Shown piece after piece: positions 54,445 through 64,000 of a DNA stretch of 64,000 nt; position 1 is the stretch's first letter; the number at the start of each line of letters is the position of its first letter. The DNA comes from Faecalicatena contorta (GTDB lineage: Bacteria > Bacillota > Clostridia > Lachnospirales > Lachnospiraceae), in contig NZ_JAFBIX010000002.1 of NCBI RefSeq assembly GCF_021531895.1, positions 1 through 64,000 of the forward strand, read 5' to 3'. The notes beneath the pieces are model-generated. The model saw only the letters and a program-made list of their open reading frames with translations. It searched no databases and had not been told where the DNA came from. Made by a program: the position numbers and the translations under genes.

Positions 54445-54915
54445 ATGAAAAAAGTGATATTTACATTGCTGGTGATTCTGTGGATGGCTGTAATCTTTTC
54501 TTTTTCTGCAAAACCAGCGGATCAGTCTGAAGAGATGAGCCAGTCTGTAGGACGTAAGATTGGTGAGCTGTTTGAACCAGGCTTTGAAAAGTGGCCGGAA
54601 TCCGAACAAATGGCTTATGCAGAACGGATTGACTATCCGGTCCGCAAATGTGCCCATGCTACAGAATATATCATTCTGGGAATTCTACTTATGGCAGTGG
54701 GTGAGAGTTATCGTATTGGCAAGAAGTTTCGGCTGGCTTTCGTGATTGGCGCAGCCTATGCCTGCAGTGATGAGATTCATCAGTTGTTTGTGCCCGGACG
54801 AAGCGGACAGGTCACAGATGTGTTGATTGACTGCACAGGATTGTTGGTCGGAATTATATTAGTACTGTTGATTCAGCACATATACAAATATATAACAAGA
54901 AACAAAAAACAATAG
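54445..54915 (+). CDS. VanZ-like membrane protein
   Basis: A 156-residue protein with three to four hydrophobic segments. The VanZ signature is strong: VRKCAHATEYIILGILL and SDEIHQLFVPGRSGQVTDVLID (in part, about 112-133). VanZ-like proteins have been linked to glycopeptide and lipopeptide tolerance, but no resistance genes are nearby. ATG 54445 (MKKVIFTLLVILWMAV) gives the expected first helix; the ribosome site is weak, suggesting coupling to the upstream gene. Confidence 0.87.
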   Translation: MKKVIFTLLVILWMAVIFSFSAKPADQSEEMSQSVGRKIGELFEPGFEKWPESEQMAYAERIDYPVRKCAHATEYIILGILLMAVGESYRIGKKFRLAFVIGAAYACSDEIHQLFVPGRSGQVTDVLIDCTGLLVGIILVLLIQHIYKYITRNKKQ

Positions 54916-54934
54916 TGAAAAAATGTAAAAACCC

Positions 54935-54963
54935 TTGACAATAAGGGAAATTCGTAATAAACT
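54935..54963 (+). promoter_or_regulatory. SigA promoter of the rpsL operon
   Basis: TTGACA (54935-54940), 17-base spacer, TAAACT (54958-54963). A TGCATT-GG-AATGCA hairpin with T7 (54973-54998) in the leader may attenuate. Confidence 0.75.
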
Positions 54964-55054
54964 GATTGAGCGTGCATTGGAATGCATAGTATTTTTTTGC
55001 GCGTAAATATTTACACATTAAGCAACTTATTATAATCGTAGGAGGTGAAAGAGA

Positions 55055-55477
55055 ATGCCAACATTTAACCAGTTAGTAAAGAAAGGACGTCAGACATCTG
55101 TAAAGAAGTCTACAGCTCCAGCGCTTCAGAAAGGGTATAACTCTTTAAGAAAGAAGAGTATCGATGCATCTGCTCCTCAGAAGAGAGGCGTATGTACAGC
55201 AGTTAAGACAGCTACACCAAAGAAGCCTAACTCAGCACTTAGAAAGATCGCCAGAGTACGTCTTTCTAACGGTATCGAAGTAACAAGCTACATCCCGGGT
55301 GAAGGACACAACCTTCAGGAGCATAGCGTTGTTCTTATCCGTGGAGGAAGAGTAAAAGACCTTCCAGGTACAAGATATCATATCGTTAGAGGTACACTTG
55401 ATACAGCAGGTGTTGCCAAGAGAAGACAGGCACGTTCTAAATACGGTGCTAAGAGACCAAAAGACGCTAAAAAATAA
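55055..55477 (+). CDS. rpsL: 30S ribosomal protein S12
   Basis: A 140-residue decoding-centre protein: [28 protein letters not shown] and [21 protein letters not shown] (in part). Lys at both streptomycin-resistance positions (TPKKPNS and VKDLPG) is wild-type. AGGAGGTGAAAG precedes the ATG. First gene of the rpsL-rpsG-fusA-tuf group. Confidence 0.98.
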   Translation: MPTFNQLVKKGRQTSVKKSTAPALQKGYNSLRKKSIDASAPQKRGVCTAVKTATPKKPNSALRKIARVRLSNGIEVTSYIPGEGHNLQEHSVVLIRGGRVKDLPGTRYHIVRGTLDTAGVAKRRQARSKYGAKRPKDAKK

Positions 55478-56178
<701 letters not shown>

Positions 56179-56187
56179 GAGGCAACA

Positions 56188-58305
56188 ATGGCTGGAAGAG
56201 AATATCCATTAGAGAGAACTAGAAATATCGGTATTATGGCACATATTGATGCTGGTAAGACCACACTGACAGAGCGTATTCTTTACTATACCGGTGTTAA
56301 CTATAAGATTGGTGATACTCATGAAGGTACTGCTACCATGGACTGGATGGAACAGGAGCAGGAAAGAGGTATCACAATTACTTCTGCAGCTACAACATGT
56401 CACTGGACACTGGAAGAAAACTGCAAGCCAAAACCGGGTGCATTAGAGCATCGTATCAATATCATTGATACCCCAGGACACGTTGACTTTACTGTTGAGG
56501 TTGAACGTTCACTTCGTGTACTGGATGGTGCAGTTGGTGTGTTCTGTGCTAAAGGTGGTGTTGAGCCGCAGTCAGAAAACGTATGGCGTCAGGCTGACAC
56601 ATACAACGTACCTAGAATGGCATTCATCAATAAGATGGACATTTTGGGTGCAGATTTCTACAATGCCGTTGAGCAGATTAAGACAAGACTTGGAAAGAAT
56701 GCAATCTGTCTGCAGCTGCCAATCGGTAAAGAGGATGACTTTAAAGGAATCATTGATTTGATGGAAATGAAAGCTTACATCTATAATGATGACAAGGGTG
56801 ATGACATTTCTATCGTAGATATTCCGGAAGATATGCAGGATGATGCAGAACTCTATCGTTCAGAGCTGGTAGAGAAGATCTGTGATCTGGATGATGATCT
56901 GATGATGGAGTACCTTGAAGGTAATGAACCATCTGTTGAAGATATGAAGAGAGTACTGAGAAAAGCAACTTGTGAATGTACAGCAGTTCCGGTATGCTGT
57001 GGTTCTGCTTACAGAAACAAAGGTGTACAGAAGATGCTGGATGCAGTTATCGAGTATATGCCTGCTCCAACAGATATTCCACCAATTCAGGGTGTTGATG
57101 AGGATGGAAATGAAATCGTAAGACATTCTTCTGATGAAGAACCTTTCTCAGCTCTTGCGTTCAAGATTATGACAGACCCATTCGTTGGTAAGCTGGCATA
57201 CTTCAGAGTTTACTCTGGTACAATGAACTCCGGTTCTTATGTACTGAATGCAACAAAAGGTAAAAAAGAACGTGTTGGACGTATCCTTCAGATGCATGCC
57301 AACAAGAGAGCCGAACTGGACAAAGTATATTCCGGTGATATCGCTGCAGCAATCGGATTTAAGTTCACTACAACAGGTGATACGCTTTGCGATGAGCAGC
57401 ATCCAGTAATTCTGGAGTCTATGGAATTCCCAGAGCCGGTTATCGAGCTCGCTATCGAGCCAAAGACAAAAGCTTCCCAGGGTAAACTTGGAGAATCTCT
57501 TGCAAAACTGGCAGAAGAAGACCCGACATTCCGTGCACATACAGATCAGGAAACAGGTCAGACGATCATCGCTGGTATGGGTGAGCTTCATCTGGAAATC
57601 ATCGTTGACAGACTTCTTCGTGAGTTCAAGGTAGAAGCTAACGTAGGTGCTCCTCAGGTTGCTTACAAAGAAGCATTTACAAAACCAGTTGACGTTGACA
57701 GCAAATACGCAAAACAGTCAGGTGGACGTGGACAGTACGGACACTGTAAAGTTAAATTTGAACCAATGGATGTTAACGGTGAGGAGACATTCAAGTTCGA
57801 GTCTACAGTCGTAGGTGGAGCTATTCCGAAGGAATATATCCCAGCTGTAGGAGAAGGTATTGAAGAGGCTATGCAGTCTGGTATCCTTGGAGGATTCCCG
57901 GTTGTTGGTGTTAAGGCTAACGTATACGATGGTTCTTACCACGAAGTCGATTCAAGTGAAATGGCATTCCACATTGCAGGTTCTCTTGCATTCAAGGATG
58001 CTATGAAGAAGGCATCTCCGGTACTTCTTGAGCCTATTATGAAGGTTGAAGTAACAATGCCGGAAGAGTACATGGGTGATGTTATTGGTGATATCAACTC
58101 ACGTCGTGGACGTATTGAAGGTATGGACGATCTTGGCGGTGGTAAGATTGTTCGTGGATACGTTCCATTGTCAGAAATGTTTGGATACTCTACAGATCTT
58201 CGTTCCAGAACACAGGGACGTGGAAACTACTCAATGTTCTTCGAGAAATATGAGCCAGTTCCGAAATCTGTACAGGAAAAAGTATTATCAACCAAAAATG
58301 ATTAA
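56188..58305 (+). CDS. fusA: Translation elongation factor G
   Basis: A 705-residue translocation GTPase. The G domain begins [21 protein letters not shown] (in part), with IDTPGHVDF and NKMD, and domains II-V follow ([31 protein letters not shown]). TAGGAGGCAAC precedes the ATG, overlapping the rpsG stop. Complete. Confidence 0.99.
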   Translation: MAGREYPLERTRNIGIMAHIDAGKTTLTERILYYTGVNYKIGDTHEGTATMDWMEQEQERGITITSAATTCHWTLEENCKPKPGALEHRINIIDTPGHVDFTVEVERSLRVLDGAVGVFCAKGGVEPQSENVWRQADTYNVPRMAFINKMDILGADFYNAVEQIKTRLGKNAICLQLPIGKEDDFKGIIDLMEMKAYIYNDDKGDDISIVDIPEDMQDDAELYRSELVEKICDLDDDLMMEYLEGNEPSVEDMKRVLRKATCECTAVPVCCGSAYRNKGVQKMLDAVIEYMPAPTDIPPIQGVDEDGNEIVRHSSDEEPFSALAFKIMTDPFVGKLAYFRVYSGTMNSGSYVLNATKGKKERVGRILQMHANKRAELDKVYSGDIAAAIGFKFTTTGDTLCDEQHPVILESMEFPEPVIELAIEPKTKASQGKLGESLAKLAEEDPTFRAHTDQETGQTIIAGMGELHLEIIVDRLLREFKVEANVGAPQVAYKEAFTKPVDVDSKYAKQSGGRGQYGHCKVKFEPMDVNGEETFKFESTVVGGAIPKEYIPAVGEGIEEAMQSGILGGFPVVGVKANVYDGSYHEVDSSEMAFHIAGSLAFKDAMKKASPVLLEPIMKVEVTMPEEYMGDVIGDINSRRGRIEGMDDLGGGKIVRGYVPLSEMFGYSTDLRSRTQGRGNYSMFFEKYEPVPKSVQEKVLSTKND

Positions 58306-58322
58306 TTAAATGTTAAAAAGGC

Positions 58323-58351
58323 TTGAAAAACCGTATGATTTGAAATATAAT
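58323..58351 (+). promoter_or_regulatory. SigA promoter of tuf
   Basis: TTGAAA (58323-58328), 17-base spacer, TATAAT (58346-58351), between fusA and tuf. Confidence 0.8.
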
Positions 58352-58422
58352 CAGAGATAGCCGAGCAAACGTAAATTATTAAATATGCCTTTGAAGGCGC
58401 TATAATAAGGAGGATATTCAAA

Positions 58423-59616
58423 ATGGCAAAAGCTAAATTTGAAAGAACAAAACCACATTGTAATATCGGTACCATTGGTCACGTTGACCATGGTAAAACA
58501 ACTCTGACAGCTGCTATCACAAAAGTTCTGTCTGAGAGAGTAGAAGGAAACGCTGCTGTAGCATTCGATAACATCGATAAAGCTCCAGAAGAAAGAGAAC
58601 GTGGAATCACAATTTCTACAGCTCACGTTGAGTATGAGACAGCTAATCGTCACTATGCACACGTTGACTGCCCAGGACATGCTGACTACGTTAAGAACAT
58701 GATCACAGGTGCTGCACAGATGGATGGAGCTATCCTTGTTGTAGCTGCTACTGATGGTGTTATGGCTCAGACAAGAGAGCACATCCTGCTTTCTCGTCAG
58801 GTAGGTGTTCCTTACATCGTTGTATTCATGAACAAATGTGATATGGTTGACGATGAAGAACTTCTTGAATTAGTAGAAATGGAAATCCGTGAACTGTTAG
58901 ACGAGTATGAGTTCCCAGGAGATGATACTCCAATTATCCAGGGTTCTGCTCTGAAAGCTCTTGAAGATCCATCTGGAGAATGGGGCGACAAGATCATGGA
59001 ACTTATGGATGCTGTAGACAGCTACATTCCAGATCCACAGCGTGCAACAGATCAGCCATTCCTTATGCCTGTAGAGGACGTATTCTCTATCACAGGACGT
59101 GGAACAGTTGCTACTGGTAGAGTAGAGCGTGGTGTTCTTCATGTATCTGACGAAGTAGAAATCGTTGGTATTCACGAAGAGACAAGAAAGACTGTTGTAA
59201 CAGGTGTTGAGATGTTCCGTAAGCTTCTTGATGAGGCTCAGGCTGGTGATAACATCGGTGCACTTCTTCGTGGTATTCAGAGAACTGAAATCGAAAGAGG
59301 ACAGGTTCTTGTTAAACCAGGTTCAGTAACATGCCACAGAAAATTCACAGCTCAGGTTTACGTTCTGACAAAAGATGAAGGTGGACGTCATACTCCATTC
59401 TTCAACAACTATCGTCCACAGTTCTATTTCAGAACAACAGACGTAACAGGTGTCTGCAACCTTCCAGAAGGTGTAGAGATGTGTATGCCTGGTGATAATG
59501 TAGAGATGACAATCGAACTGATTCACCCAGTTGCTATGGAGCAGGGACTTCGTTTCGCTATCCGTGAAGGTGGACGTACTGTAGGATCAGGACGTGTTGC
59601 TACAATCATCGAGTAA
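58423..59616 (+). CDS. tuf: Translation elongation factor Tu
   Basis: A 397-residue GTPase that brings aminoacyl-tRNA to the ribosome. G1 [10 protein letters not shown]3 DCPGHADY and G4 NKCD are present, as is the kirromycin-region end GRVATIIE. Strong codon bias suits very high expression. AAGGAGGATATTC precedes the ATG. An internal promoter lies upstream, and a strong terminator closes the operon. Confidence 0.99.
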   Translation: MAKAKFERTKPHCNIGTIGHVDHGKTTLTAAITKVLSERVEGNAAVAFDNIDKAPEERERGITISTAHVEYETANRHYAHVDCPGHADYVKNMITGAAQMDGAILVVAATDGVMAQTREHILLSRQVGVPYIVVFMNKCDMVDDEELLELVEMEIRELLDEYEFPGDDTPIIQGSALKALEDPSGEWGDKIMELMDAVDSYIPDPQRATDQPFLMPVEDVFSITGRGTVATGRVERGVLHVSDEVEIVGIHEETRKTVVTGVEMFRKLLDEAQAGDNIGALLRGIQRTEIERGQVLVKPGSVTCHRKFTAQVYVLTKDEGGRHTPFFNNYRPQFYFRTTDVTGVCNLPEGVEMCMPGDNVEMTIELIHPVAMEQGLRFAIREGGRTVGSGRVATIIE

Positions 59617-59672
59617 TACAATCTGAATATAGATTTGTTATCGTAAGATAACGTTGTGTCCAAACGTAAGAT

Positions 59673-59703
59673 ACCCGTAGAACTTCGGTTCTACGGGTTT
59701 TTC
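59673..59703 (+). terminator. Terminator after tuf
   Basis: ACCCGTAGAA-CTTCGG-TTCTACGGGT with TTTTT following. Confidence 0.93.
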
Positions 59704-59755
59704 TGTTGCCTGGAAATATATAAAAGGGCGGAAAAGAATAACGAACAGCGTAGAA

Positions 59756-59790
59756 AAACGGTTGCCGGGAGAGTATCCTGACAACCGTTT
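59756..59790 (-). terminator. Minus-strand terminator of the DUF2971/XRE operon
   Basis: AAACGGTTG (59756-59764) pairs with CAACCGTTT (59782-59790); on the minus strand the stem is followed by TTC. It lies 26 bases beyond the DUF2971 stop. Confidence 0.65.
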
Positions 59791-59815
59791 GTGATAACAG
59801 AATGATAACAAAATC

Positions 59816-60643
59816 TTAAATTAAACCAACTAAAGAACTTTCGTGAAGTATTGCAGATGGATTATATTTTTCTATAAGTGAATTTATAATTAGACGATTT
59901 CCGGCACTGATTTTGGGACTTAATGTAATTTCCATTTGTGCGTAAGCATTTTCGTCTAGGGTTAGATCATAAAAAGGAAAAGTTTGTTTGGCTTGACCAA
60001 GTAAAATCTTGGTACTGGTTGTTTGAAATTCTTGAATTGATTTATCAACTGCCTGATTTAGATTTAGAGGCATGAGTAATAAAATATATCGCCATTCGTG
60101 TTGGAAGGCCCAATGGATATTCTTATGCTTACCAAGATTACCTAAAGCAATACTAAATTTATCACCGTCTTGGGTTAATAACTTAGGATATAGCTTGTCT
60201 GAATCAGAAGTATATTCAACTTTATGTAAAATGTTATTACCCAATGCTCCAGGAGCTATAAATCCGTTTTTGAGCATATCTGCAATAGGAATTATAGATT
60301 TTAAATAAGATCCATTTGAATTATCAGTTACCGTTTGATGTGTAACCTCCGATATTGACGAAGGTGTATTTTCAAATTCTTTAAATGGATTTGCTTTTAA
60401 TTTAATTCTTACTCCGGAACTTAGAGAACTATACATTTTCCACATAGGGATATTCTCTGTTTCATCATCAGTCCAAGAACTTATATAGCAAAATTGACCA
60501 GCATTTTTTAAATCAAATGCTTCTTTTTCTTGAAGATCATCCATTTGATCTAAGGAAGTTAATCTAAACGTGTGGTTTGCTAAAATTAATGCAAGAGTTT
60601 CAATACTTGTATAATGATATAAATAATCAGGTGTGTTTTGCAA
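59816..60643 (-). CDS. DUF2971 domain protein
   Basis: A 275-residue cytosolic protein with the DUF2971 pattern: a front of LYHYTSIETLALILANHTFRLTS (in part), then FCYISSWTDDETENIPMWKMYS and a middle QHEWRYILL block. The molecular function is unknown; such genes often ride on mobile elements and near defence genes. The likely start is TTG 60643 behind TAAGGAGG, as no ATG is available. It forms an operon with the XRE gene, 17 bases apart, placing it under lysogenic-type expression. Confidence 0.82.
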   Translation of the reverse strand: MQNTPDYLYHYTSIETLALILANHTFRLTSLDQMDDLQEKEAFDLKNAGQFCYISSWTDDETENIPMWKMYSSLSSGVRIKLKANPFKEFENTPSSISEVTHQTVTDNSNGSYLKSIIPIADMLKNGFIAPGALGNNILHKVEYTSDSDKLYPKLLTQDGDKFSIALGNLGKHKNIHWAFQHEWRYILLLMPLNLNQAVDKSIQEFQTTSTKILLGQAKQTFPFYDLTLDENAYAQMEITLSPKISAGNRLIINSLIEKYNPSAILHESSLVGLI

Positions 60644-60660
60644 AATGATTCAATACCTCC

Positions 60661-61194
60661 TTATGTCAGATTATATGTCTTGATGTCATTGCCTTCAGTA
60701 CCCTTCTTAACGATGGTATGACAACCTATCGTGGTTCCCATAGCACGCAGTTTCCATTCATCCTGGGTAGCGTTCAACTTATCTAGTTCTGCCTGTCTTT
60801 TATCTTCATCTTCAATAGCTAATATTTCAGCTTTTTCCTTTTCATAGACATTTTTAAATTGACACCATTTCCTGAAAAAGTCCTGCATTGTAGGATTTTC
60901 GAATGTCAGTGCAACCTTCTGCTCAGGTGTTTCAGCAAGTGAGAGGTTCACCGAATCATCAATAGAAAACAACAGAGAGAGTACATCTCCGACTGTTTCA
61001 ATATTAAAATCCAGAAAAACACTTACATTTAATCCCAGTGCAGTTGCAATCTTTTCTAACTGATCCGGTTTCGGATTCCGGATTCCCAGTTCATATTTTC
61101 TGATTGTTCCTACGTTAATGCCGGACAGCTCGGCTAACTGTATCTGACTGTATCCTCTAAATTCCCGGAATGCCCGGATTTTTTTGCCAACCAT
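60661..61194 (-). CDS. XRE-family repressor of the island
   Basis: A 177-residue regulator. Residues 1-60 form a Cro/CI HTH (IRAFREFRGYSQIQLAELSGI, then VGTIRKYELGIRNPKPDQLEKIA in part). A Lys/Glu-rich helical middle and a C-terminal domain ending in GCHTIVKKGTEGNDIKTYNLT follow, without a visible LexA-type protease site. TAAGGAGGCAGC precedes the ATG. Divergent to the xis/int operon, across a region with three matching palindromes, so it is the likely keeper of the integrated state. Confidence 0.9.
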   Translation of the reverse strand: MVGKKIRAFREFRGYSQIQLAELSGINVGTIRKYELGIRNPKPDQLEKIATALGLNVSVFLDFNIETVGDVLSLLFSIDDSVNLSLAETPEQKVALTFENPTMQDFFRKWCQFKNVYEKEKAEILAIEDEDKRQAELDKLNATQDEWKLRAMGTTIGCHTIVKKGTEGNDIKTYNLT

Positions 61195-61226
61195 AATGCT
61201 GCCTCCTTAATAATATTTGTGCTTCT

Positions 61227-61389
61227 ATTCTAGCACAAAAGTGAATGATACAAAAGAGTGAGATTTAACAAATTGCCGATACGCAAGCAATAGGTATGGA
61301 ATGGAAAAAATAAATTCGCAAATGTTTATTGACAAATTCACAAAAGTGAATTATTATAAGAGAACAACGAAAGAGTCACAAAAGTGACT
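61227..61389. promoter_or_regulatory. Divergent promoter/operator switch of the island
   Basis: Three copies of a TCAC-AAAA-GTGA type palindrome: 61233-61244 (GCACAAAAGTGA), 61337-61350 (TTCACAAAAGTGAA) and 61374-61389 (AGTCACAAAAGTGACT). The second lies exactly between -35 TTGACA (61329-61334) and -10 TATTAT (61352-61357) of the rightward promoter. The first lies next to the minus-strand extended -10 TGCTAGAAT (TAGAAT at 61227-61232). The third lies near the rightward start site. Confidence 0.82.
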
Positions 61390-61404
61390 GGAAAGGAGGA
61401 CGCT

Positions 61405-61596
61405 ATGAGAACTAATTATATGATGACTGTTGATGATGTCATGGAAGAATTAGGCGTGAAACGCAGTAAAGCATATTCCATTCTGAAGCAGCTTAATGAT
61501 GAACTGGCAAAGGAAGGATATGTGGCAGTTCGTGGAAAGATTCCACGTCCCTACTGGGAAACAAAATTTTATGGATGCTCTCAGAGAGCAGTGTGA
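61405..61596 (+). CDS. Excisionase-like small HTH protein
   Basis: Sixty-three residues with a winged-helix-like front (MMTVDDVMEELGVKRSKAYSILKQLNDEL, in part) and a basic end KIPRPYWETKFYG, as in small DNA-bending or Xis proteins encoded before integrases. ATG 61405 follows AAAGGAGGA. The integrase gene starts 13 bases after its stop. Role in excision is inferred from position. Confidence 0.8.
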   Translation: MRTNYMMTVDDVMEELGVKRSKAYSILKQLNDELAKEGYVAVRGKIPRPYWETKFYGCSQRAV

Positions 61597-61609
61597 AGGA
61601 GGTTTTAAG

Positions 61610-62662
61610 ATGTCAGCTTACAAGGACAAAACACAGGGAACCTGGTATGTGAGCTTCAGCTATATTGACTGGACAGGTAAGAAAACGCAGAAGCTGAAAA
61701 GAGGGTTCAAGACAAAGAAAGAAGCATTGAATTATGAAAAGGAATTCATAAGAAAGACTGCAGCGGATATGAAAATGGAGATGAACAGTTTTATTCAAGT
61801 CTATTTTGAAGATAAAAAGAATGAACTGAAAGAAAATTCAATCCGTAACAAGCAGCACATGATGAACAAGCACATTGTTCCGTATTTTGGAACAAGAAAA
61901 ATGAATGAGATCACACCGGCAGAGATTATCCAGTGGCAGAACACCATTCAGGAAAAAGGTTACAGCAAGACTTATGAGCGTATGATTCAGAATCAGTTAA
62001 ATGCACTGTTTAATCATGCACAGAAAATTTACAATCTGAAGGAAAATCCATGTAAGAAAGTAAAAAAGATGGGGAAATCGGATGCTAATAAGCTGGAATT
62101 TTGGACGAAAGCAGAATATGACAGCTTTATCGCCGGGATTGAGCCAGAGAGTGAGGATTATCTGATATTTGAAATCCTGTTCTGGACAGGAATCAGGGAA
62201 GGAGAACTTCTGGCATTGAGTCTTTCAGACTTTGATATGAGTGGTAATCTTTTGCATATCAATAAGACTTATAACCGGATCAGGAAAAGAGATGTGATTG
62301 ATACTCCAAAAACAGAAAATTCAGTCCGTACCATTGATATTCCTAATTTTCTTAAAGAAGAGGTGCAGGAGTATGCGAAGAAGCATTATGGATTTCCGGA
62401 AAATCAGCGGTTATTTCCGATTGTGGCGAGAACACTGCAGAAACGGCTTAAGAAGTATGAAGCATTGACCGGTGTAAAACCAATCAGAGTGCATGATATC
62501 CGTCACAGCCATGTAGCATATCTGATTTATCAGGGTGTAGAGCCACTGATCATCAAGGAAAGACTGGGGCACAAAGATATTCAGATGACATTAAACACTT
62601 ATGGTCACCTGTATCCGTCACAGCAAAAAAAGGTAGCTGAGATGTTGGACAACAAACGTTAA
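61610..62662 (+). CDS. int: Site-specific tyrosine recombinase (integrase)
   Basis: A 350-residue phage-type integrase. An AP2-like arm-binding N-terminus (YKDKTQGTWYVSFSYIDWTGK in part) and a SAM-like core-binding domain (about 65-150) precede the catalytic domain. Catalytic residues are visible: Arg in TGIREGELLAL, HDIRHSH (His-x2-Arg), and Tyr in TLNTYGHLYP. ATG 61610 follows AAGGAGG. It should integrate and excise the island; the target site was not identified. Confidence 0.96.
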   Translation: MSAYKDKTQGTWYVSFSYIDWTGKKTQKLKRGFKTKKEALNYEKEFIRKTAADMKMEMNSFIQVYFEDKKNELKENSIRNKQHMMNKHIVPYFGTRKMNEITPAEIIQWQNTIQEKGYSKTYERMIQNQLNALFNHAQKIYNLKENPCKKVKKMGKSDANKLEFWTKAEYDSFIAGIEPESEDYLIFEILFWTGIREGELLALSLSDFDMSGNLLHINKTYNRIRKRDVIDTPKTENSVRTIDIPNFLKEEVQEYAKKHYGFPENQRLFPIVARTLQKRLKKYEALTGVKPIRVHDIRHSHVAYLIYQGVEPLIIKERLGHKDIQMTLNTYGHLYPSQQKKVAEMLDNKR

Positions 62663-62680
62663 ATATGGAGGAAAAGACAC

Positions 62681-62851
62681 ATGAAAACAAAGAAAGTAGT
62701 CAGAAAAATATTTGATACGCTCAATTATAGTAAGAAGCTGAAGATAAGTTCCATTTTACCGGATCGAGATTCGGATTATGCGATTCTTCTTGAATTAGAG
62801 GATGGAAGCAAATTTGAAATTATCATTATCCCAACAAGGAGATTCGTATAA
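62681..62851 (+). CDS. Small protein of 56 residues, unknown
   Basis: ATG 62681 behind ATGGAGGAAAAG; reads MKTKKVVRKIFDTLNYSKKL and later ILLELEDGSKFEIIIIPTRRF. Basic front and beta-rich end. No family recognised. It sits 18 bases after the integrase stop in the same operon, and the next small frame starts 11 bases later. Confidence 0.65.
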   Translation: MKTKKVVRKIFDTLNYSKKLKISSILPDRDSDYAILLELEDGSKFEIIIIPTRRFV

Positions 62852-62862
62852 GGAGTGGAACT

Positions 62863-63051
62863 ATGGCTACTAACAGACAAAAAGAAAAAGCCCAGACAAA
62901 ATATCTGAGCAAGTTCTCTGATAATCAGATTCACTGATATATCATCTTGGCAGATTCAGTATATCACGAATTGAACGATACAACAATTCCCGAATATCTG
63001 TTCATCAGAGACTTGTCCGGAGGGGCAGGAGGTAGAAGTGACATTATTTGA
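62863..63051 (+). pseudogene. Small island protein interrupted by TGA
   Basis: ATG 62863 (AAGGAGTGG upstream) reads MATNRQKEKAQTKYLSKFSD, then NQIH and TGA at 62935-62937. The same frame continues as YIILADSVYHELNDTTIPEY and LFIRDLSGG to a second TGA at 63049-63051, overlapping the next gene start. One in-frame stop thus splits a 62-residue frame; whether the first 24 residues are made is unknown. Confidence 0.55.
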
Positions 63052-63712
63052 ACAGGTAAAAGAATGTGTGACAGCCAGACAGGCTGCGGAGCATTACGGG
63101 ATTAAAGTAAAAAGAAATGGAATGGCGTGTTGTCCGTTTCATAAAGACCGACACCCAAGTATGAAGGCCGATAAAATATATCACTGCTTTGCATGTGGAG
63201 TGGGCGGTGATGCGATAGATTTTACAGCAAGGTTATTTGGAATATCACAGTATGAAGCTGCGAAAAAGATGATAGAAGATTTTGGACTGGATATAAAAAT
63301 CGAAGACAGAAACAAATACAAAAGGATGCACCAAAGCAGGAATACTTTGATATCAAAGAAACCTAAAGTTGTGATGATCAGAGAAAAACTGGAGCAGTGG
63401 TTGAAACATGCAACAGACGTGCTGATCAGATATCTGAAATGGATTCAGTTCTGGAAAGAGATTTACAAACCAGAACCAGATGAAGAGTGGCACGAATTAT
63501 TTACGGAGGCATTGGCAAATGAAAGAAAGATAAATGACTATCTGGACGTGCTGATGTTTGGAACAGGAGAAGAGATTGTAGAGTTTTTCAAGATGAAGAG
63601 AAGGGAGGTTGAAAAAATTGAAGAAAGAATTAACGAATATCAGCGAGAAGTCCTTGATGGAATTAGAAGATATTGTGAACGAGGAAATGCTTACAACAGA
63701 AGATGTCAATAA
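63038..63712 (+). CDS. CHC2 zinc-finger protein, primase-like
   Basis: A 224-residue protein whose first 95 residues are a DnaG-type zinc-binding domain: CPFH (32-35) and CFAC (50-53) within ACCPFHKDRHPSMKADKIYH and CFACGVGGDAIDF. The rest is a long helical, charged region without a TOPRIM domain. The start is GTG 63038 after CAGGAGGTAG. CHC2-only proteins are common in replication modules of mobile islands. The VapE-like frame begins inside its 3' end. Confidence 0.88.
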   Translation: MTLFEQVKECVTARQAAEHYGIKVKRNGMACCPFHKDRHPSMKADKIYHCFACGVGGDAIDFTARLFGISQYEAAKKMIEDFGLDIKIEDRNKYKRMHQSRNTLISKKPKVVMIREKLEQWLKHATDVLIRYLKWIQFWKEIYKPEPDEEWHELFTEALANERKINDYLDVLMFGTGEEIVEFFKMKRREVEKIEERINEYQREVLDGIRRYCERGNAYNRRCQ

Positions 63713-64000
63713 TATGTTGGAGCATACGGATAAAGGAAGAACAAAGCAGACAATTAGAAATTGTGTAACCGTACTTCAAAATGATCCGGTATTGAAAAAA
63801 GCGATTAAACGAAATGAACTTTCTGGAAGGATGGACATTGTAAAAGAGGTTCCCTGGGAGCGGAGGAATAACAGTCCTACGGTTACAGATACTGATGAAA
63901 ATAATTTGAAGATGTATCTGGAAGAAAATTATGAACTGACAAGTGAGCGTGTGATCAAAGCAGGAATAGATATTGTTTCCAATGAAAATAAATATCACCC
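63618..64000 (+). CDS. Virulence-associated protein E-like replication protein, 5' part
   Basis: The frame starts at TTG 63618, nine bases after GGGAGG, overlaps the CHC2 gene by 95 bases and is open to the window end (127 codons). It contains LKKAIKRNELSGRMDIVKEV and WERRNN ... DTDENNLKMYLEENYEL, the region that precedes the helicase domain in VapE-type proteins of phages and satellites. The ATPase part lies outside the window. Confidence 0.75.
   Translation, partial: MKKELTNISEKSLMELEDIVNEEMLTTEDVNNMLEHTDKGRTKQTIRNCVTVLQNDPVLKKAIKRNELSGRMDIVKEVPWERRNNSPTVTDTDENNLKMYLEENYELTSERVIKAGIDIVSNENKYH

Larger units (their letters stand above)
59704..64000. mobile_element. Left part of an integrated island (phage-satellite-like), continuing past the window
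   Basis: Directly after the tuf terminator the gene content changes to DUF2971 cargo, XRE repressor, divergent switch, Xis-like protein, tyrosine integrase, small ORFs, CHC2 primase-like and VapE-like proteins. This gene set is typical of small integrative islands and phage satellites. The left boundary is set only by the change in content; no attachment repeat can be fixed because the right end is outside. Confidence 0.7.

Overview
The window looks like a chromosomal stretch from a Gram-positive gut Clostridium of the family Lachnospiraceae (Dorea / Mediterraneibacter / Blautia-like). This rests on moderate GC, AGGAGG-type ribosome sites, extended -10 promoters, Firmicutes-style L10 and BglG-family leader RNAs, a FeoA-FeoA-FeoB set with its Cys-rich partner, XylFII-LytS-YesN-type sugar sensing and an HPr/EI cluster. 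The genus is an inference.

Layout. 1-4080: remnant of a C_GCAxxG_C_C protein, free Met-R-sulfoxide reductase, an AGCS amino-acid symporter, and a two-gene HTH / HipA-like kinase module with its own inverted repeats. 4089-7089 (minus): panE, panC and a PanS-like transporter, which together could turn imported ketopantoate into pantothenate. 7296-17637: PfkB sugar kinase, a membrane-anchored sugar sensor, histidine kinase, AraC-type response regulator, two XylF/ChvE-like binding lipoproteins, ABC ATPase and permease, i.e. a sensing-plus-uptake locus for a monosaccharide. 17844-23767: ferritin with a Bfd-like ferredoxin, MATE exporter, a promoter-driven 27-residue ORF, an Lrp/AsnC gene broken by an amber codon, a class Ic aminotransferase, DUF454 and YgbA-like genes.

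23918-44169 is the ribosomal/RNA polymerase cluster (rpmG-secE-nusG-rplK-rplA ... rplJ-rplL ... rpoB-rpoC), split twice by unrelated cargo: an IS1182-family element plus a D-psicose-3-epimerase-like gene and a LacI regulator lie between rplA and rplJ, and a complete glucose-type PTS set (IICBA, BglG-family antiterminator, HPr, EI) lies between rplL and rpoB. The leaders carry recognisable translation and transcription controls: L1-stalk look-alikes before both rplK and rplA, an L10 leader with attenuator, and an antiterminator target before the PTS gene.

44247-47460 is an iron-uptake operon with Fur-box-like sites, an 80-residue Fur-like protein lacking the dimerisation domain, two feoA, feoB and the FeoB-associated protein. 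47501-54915 holds a sugar locus with two genes that have both lost their 5' ends at one junction, a Gfo/Idh/MocA dehydrogenase, an amidohydrolase, an M24 peptidase, a TSUP exporter, an HD protein and VanZ. 55055-59616 is rpsL-rpsG-fusA-tuf. From just after the tuf terminator to the window end lies the left part of an integrated element: DUF2971 cargo, an XRE repressor, a divergent operator/promoter switch with repeated TCAC-AAAA-GTGA palindromes, an Xis-like protein, a tyrosine integrase, a CHC2 primase-like protein and a VapE-like protein. This set resembles a phage satellite or small integrative island.
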